Assembly: GCF_905196875.1 (NCBI RefSeq)
Contig: NZ_CAJJWO010000116.1
Coordinates: 1-10,204, forward strand
DNA: 10,204 bases
Source of the DNA: an uncultured Parabacteroides sp.
GTDB lineage: Bacteria > Bacteroidota > Bacteroidia > Bacteroidales > Tannerellaceae
Direction of reading: 5' to 3'
Shown here: positions 8,701-10,204 of the stretch, one piece after another
How the letters are laid out: every line of letters starts with the position of its first letter
Position numbering within the stretch: position 1 is the first letter of the stretch
Notes under the pieces: generated by a model
Database searches by the model: none
Seen by the model: only the letters and a program-made list of their open reading frames with translations
Told to the model about the DNA's origin: nothing
Made by a program: the position numbers and the translations under genes

Positions 8701-8879
8701 ACGGTAGGATTGTCTTTCAGGACTACATTCACACCGATCAGGGGTTCTCCCATAGGGTCGGTCACAGTTCCTGTTACGACATTTGTCTGCGCCATCAGTT
8801 GCAGGCTGCTGACTAATAAAAACAAGAGGACTACCGGTAACTTCAGTAGTTGCTTACTCTTAATTGATTGATAGCTCAT
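5712..8879 (-). CDS. SusC/RagA family TonB-dependent outer-membrane transporter
   Basis: A 1055-residue TonB-dependent transporter that imports oligosaccharides delivered by SusD, powered through TonB. Order of parts: signal peptide 1-30 (cut likely after LQLMA), carboxypeptidase-D-like regulatory domain about 34-107 (VTGTVTDPMGEPLIGVNV), TonB-box-like EEVVVVGYG 112-120, plug about 123-232 (IRNMGTPLYVIDGI, then ILKDASAAIYGLRAANGVV), and a beta barrel ending in Phe (FSFGFNLNF). The plug is compact between IRNMG and PLYVIDG. There is no STN domain before the regulatory domain, so a direct anti-sigma partnership is unlikely. Two EF-hand-like loops are visible, 656-667 and 865-876; the second matches a loop common in SusC proteins, the first is less usual. 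ATG 8879 has no Shine-Dalgarno sequence, as is normal in this phylum. Confidence 0.96.
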   Translation of the reverse strand: MSYQSIKSKQLLKLPVVLLFLLVSSLQLMAQTNVVTGTVTDPMGEPLIGVNVVLKDNPTVGTITDMDGKFSLEAGNSKVFVFSYIGYAPQDVSIVGKNNIQVQLKEDSETLEEVVVVGYGTQKKGSLTGAISSVKSEELTRTTSPTISGALVGKTPGISARQADGRPGASAAIQIRNMGTPLYVIDGIQCEEGQFNNIDVNDIESITILKDASAAIYGLRAANGVVLVTTKSGKRGEKNQISANAYYGIQNFMRYPEVANASQFYEGRMQADLNTYGSTARTMEELNLYRQGQGEYSSFDWQKFITNKNAPVWYGNVSATGGSEKINYHFGVSHMDQKAMINGFNFARTNLQSNIEANITKSLKIGARLSGRIEERHNVGVPGLDDYWQPYYAMFQNWPTQHAYANDNPDYVNDTRNNATGAAIFDRDITGYTDDIWKSATANVYAEWQSPIEGLKARVAYNYWIARNDQEQFEYTYKVYNYDKSTDTYNEKWGNQNPWRRRVKDEKVEQTFQAQLNYDHTFNQIHHVSGVLGIETFEKKRDWLQYNTLPTNNYIPLTNGIADMQSMETKMTTARRAGMIFRAAYDYKSTYFAEFSGRYDGSYLFQEGNRWGFFPSVSAGWRLSEESFMSGVKEATKLSNLKIRASWGQMGDDKLDVDSDGDGYLDDIVSPYSFLNGYTYGSGNAVLNGNAMTGVVYRGIPITTLSWIKSTLINIGVDYGFLDDRLSGTFEIFQRKRTGLPALRYDVLIPSEVGFSLAKENLNSDYHKGLELGINWRDQVRDFTYSIGGNFTLARKMNGDSYKPRFGSSWDEYRNSTENRWINTNTWGYQVVGRFQSYEDIQNYRVDNDGQGNTTMLPGDLIYKDQNGDGIINSLDERPIGYQPEQLPYISFGINTSFEWKGIDLKADFAGAAGQSYHMCWEVAYPFQGDGNSTAYLLTDSWHRADPTDANSEWIAGKFPATRYAGANVSFNRYSDFWLHNTYYIKLRTLELGYTLPKSISGKFFVDRLRIYANAYNLFSIDNLSQYQLDPEIQSNSALVTPNLRTFSFGFNLNF
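6252..6287 (-). other. EF-hand-like calcium loop within SusC (second, conserved type)
   Basis: Twelve codons read DQNGDGIINSLD (residues 865-876), preceded by YK. From memory this is the YKDxNGDG motif common to many SusC family barrels, so it supports the family assignment rather than being unusual. Confidence 0.6.
6879..6914 (-). other. EF-hand-like calcium loop within SusC (first)
   Basis: Twelve codons read DVDSDGDGYLDD (residues 656-667), matching the D-x-D-x-D-G pattern with an acidic twelfth residue. It sits between GQMGDDK and a barrel segment beginning PYSFLNGY. Calcium binding is inferred from the pattern only. Confidence 0.55.
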
Positions 8880-8896
8880 AATAAACTGTTTTAAGG

Positions 8897-8974
8897 TTAC
8901 TTCATACTTAATTCATACTGATTACCTTCTAGCTGGAAGAAGGCGGCTGTGTTCTTTTCTTTACTTTTCCTCAT
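8897..8974 (-). CDS. Possible 25-residue leader peptide upstream of susC
   Basis: An ATG at 8974 opens a frame of 25 codons ending in TAA at 8899-8897, 17 bases before the susC ATG. The peptide begins MRKSKEKNTAAFF and ends ELSMK, with a basic N-terminus and no signal peptide or membrane segment. There is no visible ribosome-binding site, but that is normal here. Its location just ahead of the first PUL transport gene would suit a leader peptide or coupling ORF. An ORF this short can easily occur by chance, so I hold it as tentative. Confidence 0.25.
   Translation of the reverse strand: MRKSKEKNTAAFFQLEGNQYELSMK
8901..8919. repeat. Short direct repeat TTCATACT, 11-base period
   Basis: TTCATACT occurs at 8901-8908 and again at 8912-8919 (plus-strand sense), about one helical turn apart and 22 to 40 bases before the susC start. 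The spacing would suit a regulator bound on one face of the helix, but both copies also lie within the small leader ORF and may be chance. Confidence 0.3.
8925..8943. repeat. Small inverted repeat in the susC leader
   Basis: CCTTCT (8925-8930) and AGAAGG (8938-8943) form a perfect 6-base stem with a 7-base loop. No T-tract follows on either strand, so it is not an intrinsic terminator. It lies within the possible leader ORF. Confidence 0.4.
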
Positions 8975-9008
8975 ACGGCATTAAATTTATTTGTAAGAAT
9001 TGTTTGTG

Positions 9009-10204
9009 TTATCCGACTCTTTTTCCCCAGACAGAGAAGCCATGGGAATCCAATCCCGTGAACAGGATTGTCTTCATTTCATTTTCCCAGTCTTGTCCTA
9101 TATGCGGAATGAGTTCCTGTATTTCTTCTTCTCCTATACGGACTGTCAATCCGGTTTCCGGAGAGTATGTCCAGCATCCATTCTGTTCACCTGTGATCTT
9201 TCCATCCGGTGTAAAGGTGTAATGAACAGAGACATTCACCTCATTATCATGTAACTCCCCTTCACCCCACAAGATCTGTCCTGCCCAGAGCTGACGCTCG
9301 TATTTACTATCGCGGATGAGGATCATCTCCCACTCGCCCACGAAATCATCCTTTACAAATTCCTGTTGCGGAATAGCTGCATATCTTTCCGGAGAGACCA
9401 CGGGCCAGCCGTCTTTCGTCCAGAATATTTCACGGACATGCAGATCCATCAGCTGATTAGTCGGACTGAGCCGTCCCTGGTGCATCAGGTAATAACGGCC
9501 GTTATCGTTTACCACGCCGCAGTGGGCCGTACCAGCCCATCCCGGATGATTGTCGAAACGGTAAGGATGTGTCAGTACCGGGTAATTGTTAGTTTCCTCA
9601 CTCATATCTTTACCGAACAGGTCGTAGAAAGGACCTTCCGGCTTTTCCGAACGACCGACGCGGATATTGTAGGTTGTCATCAAAGGATCGTAAGAGACAA
9701 AGAGGTAGTACTTCTTAAGTTCCGGATTATAGACGATCTCCGGGGCTTCGATATTATCTTTCTTTCCATCGGCACGGCGGGCGATACAATGTCCCTGGTC
9801 TCCGCTGCGCATGGCCAGTCCGGTTTCCGGATCCAGCTGCATTTCATACAGACCGCCGAAATAAGAACCGTAGACCATCCAATGTTCTCCGTTCTCCGTG
9901 ATCACAATACTCGGATCGATCGCATTCATGACGGAGGTAGAGTCTGTTTTCACCACATATCCTTTCTGTTCCCACGGGCCTTCTGGTGAAACGGATTCTG
10001 CCATCCCCAGATAAGAGACTGATTTGGCAAAGGCCGAAACACAATAATACAGGCGGTATTTACTCTTATACTGTACCAGATAGGGGGCCCAGATATTAGT
10101 AGCTCCTTCTCCACCGGCATGGCTTCTGACATGTTCTACCGCCTCTGCCGGTATTTCCGGGAAAGCCCAGCCGGCAAACTCCCAGTTGACCAGGTCTTTC
10201 GATT
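9009..10204 (-). CDS. GH43 family arabinanase-like glycoside hydrolase, C-terminal part (5' end outside window)
   Basis: The frame is open from the right edge to the TAA at 9011-9009, 397 visible residues; the Met at 10004 is internal. The upstream residues (SKDLVNWEFAGWAF, ATNIWAPYLVQY, KYRLYYCVSAF) are typical GH43 five-bladed-propeller sequence. NAIDPSIV (Asp codon 9917-9915) fits the pKa-tuning Asp and NIEAPEIVY (first Glu codon 9749-9747) fits the general acid. The catalytic-base Asp near the N-terminus is outside the window. The last 110 or so residues (from about 9340: GEWEMILIRD, QLWAGQILWGEGEL, GCWTYSPETGL, SVWGKRVG) resemble the GH43 C-terminal beta domain of endo-1,5-alpha-L-arabinanases. 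Endo-arabinanase is the best guess; arabinofuranosidase or another GH43 activity remains possible. It precedes susC by 129 bases on the same strand, so it probably belongs to the PUL. Confidence 0.85.
   Translation of the reverse strand, partial: SKDLVNWEFAGWAFPEIPAEAVEHVRSHAGGEGATNIWAPYLVQYKSKYRLYYCVSAFAKSVSYLGMAESVSPEGPWEQKGYVVKTDSTSVMNAIDPSIVITENGEHWMVYGSYFGGLYEMQLDPETGLAMRSGDQGHCIARRADGKKDNIEAPEIVYNPELKKYYLFVSYDPLMTTYNIRVGRSEKPEGPFYDLFGKDMSEETNNYPVLTHPYRFDNHPGWAGTAHCGVVNDNGRYYLMHQGRLSPTNQLMDLHVREIFWTKDGWPVVSPERYAAIPQQEFVKDDFVGEWEMILIRDSKYERQLWAGQILWGEGELHDNEVNVSVHYTFTPDGKITGEQNGCWTYSPETGLTVRIGEEEIQELIPHIGQDWENEMKTILFTGLDSHGFSVWGKRVG

Larger units (their letters stand above)
8880..9008 (-). 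promoter_or_regulatory. susC leader / GH43-susC intergenic region
   Basis: This 129-base gap separates the GH43 stop from the susC start. Read on the minus strand it contains no TTTG, so no Bacteroides -7 box, and no hairpin followed by a T-tract. Cotranscription of GH43 with susC is therefore plausible. It does hold a 25-codon ORF, a small hairpin with a 6-base stem (8925-8943) and a TTCATACT direct repeat (plus-strand sense). Any regulatory role is inferred from position. Confidence 0.4.

Noticed and set aside
9366..9989. 207-codon open frame on the plus strand
   Set aside because: It is antisense to the well-supported GH43 gene and has no recognisable motifs or promoter.
10002..10004. ATG at 10004 as start of the GH43 enzyme
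   Set aside because: The frame continues to the right edge with typical GH43 sequence (NIWAPYL, YRLYYCVSAF), so this Met is internal.
1..10204. Search for tRNA, rRNA, CRISPR arrays, insertion sequences and attachment sites
   Set aside because: No cloverleaf-like tRNA sequence, regularly spaced repeats, transposase-like frames or long terminal inverted repeats were seen; coding sequence fills nearly all of the window.

Overview
The window looks like chromosomal DNA from a gut-type Bacteroidota bacterium, probably Parabacteroides or a close relative. The evidence is a SusC/SusD outer-membrane pair, a DUF3823-type lipoprotein, several lipoprotein signal peptides, near absence of Shine-Dalgarno sequences, a Bacteroides-type -7 box, and a GLUG-repeat surface protein with a sorting-type C-terminus. 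The species cannot be decided from this sequence alone.

Layout. On the plus strand, positions 1 to 1901 hold the 3' part of a large GLUG-repeat protein whose start lies left of the window. Everything else is on the minus strand and reads from right to left: the C-terminal part of a GH43 arabinanase-like enzyme (10204 to 9009, 5' end off the window), a 129-base gap with a possible 25-residue leader ORF, susC-like (8879 to 5712), susD-like (5698 to 3821), a DUF3823 lipoprotein (3814 to 3089), a strong intrinsic terminator (3063 to 3021), and a GH76 alpha-mannanase-like lipoprotein (2988 to 1885). The GH76 gene meets the GLUG gene tail to tail with a 17-base overlap of coding ends.

How the genes work together. 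The minus-strand genes form a polysaccharide utilization locus (PUL). The SusD-like lipoprotein and the SusC TonB-dependent transporter would bind and import an oligosaccharide. The DUF3823 lipoprotein is probably an accessory surface glycan-binding or structural partner. The GH76 and GH43 enzymes would cut the glycan. A GH76 (alpha-1,6-mannan) next to a GH43 arabinanase-like enzyme (alpha-1,5-arabinan) is an intriguing pairing that could point to an arabinose-substituted mannan, but this is inference. No regulator of the locus is in the window, and SusC lacks an N-terminal STN domain, so control through an ECF-sigma/anti-sigma relay at this transporter is unlikely.

I do not see a clearly novel system. 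The points most worth a second look are the leader ORF before susC, the promoter-like box directly after the terminator ahead of GH76, the sharp GC change inside the GLUG gene, an extra EF-hand-like loop in SusC, and the enzyme pairing. No RNA genes, insertion sequences, CRISPR arrays or integrase sites were found.
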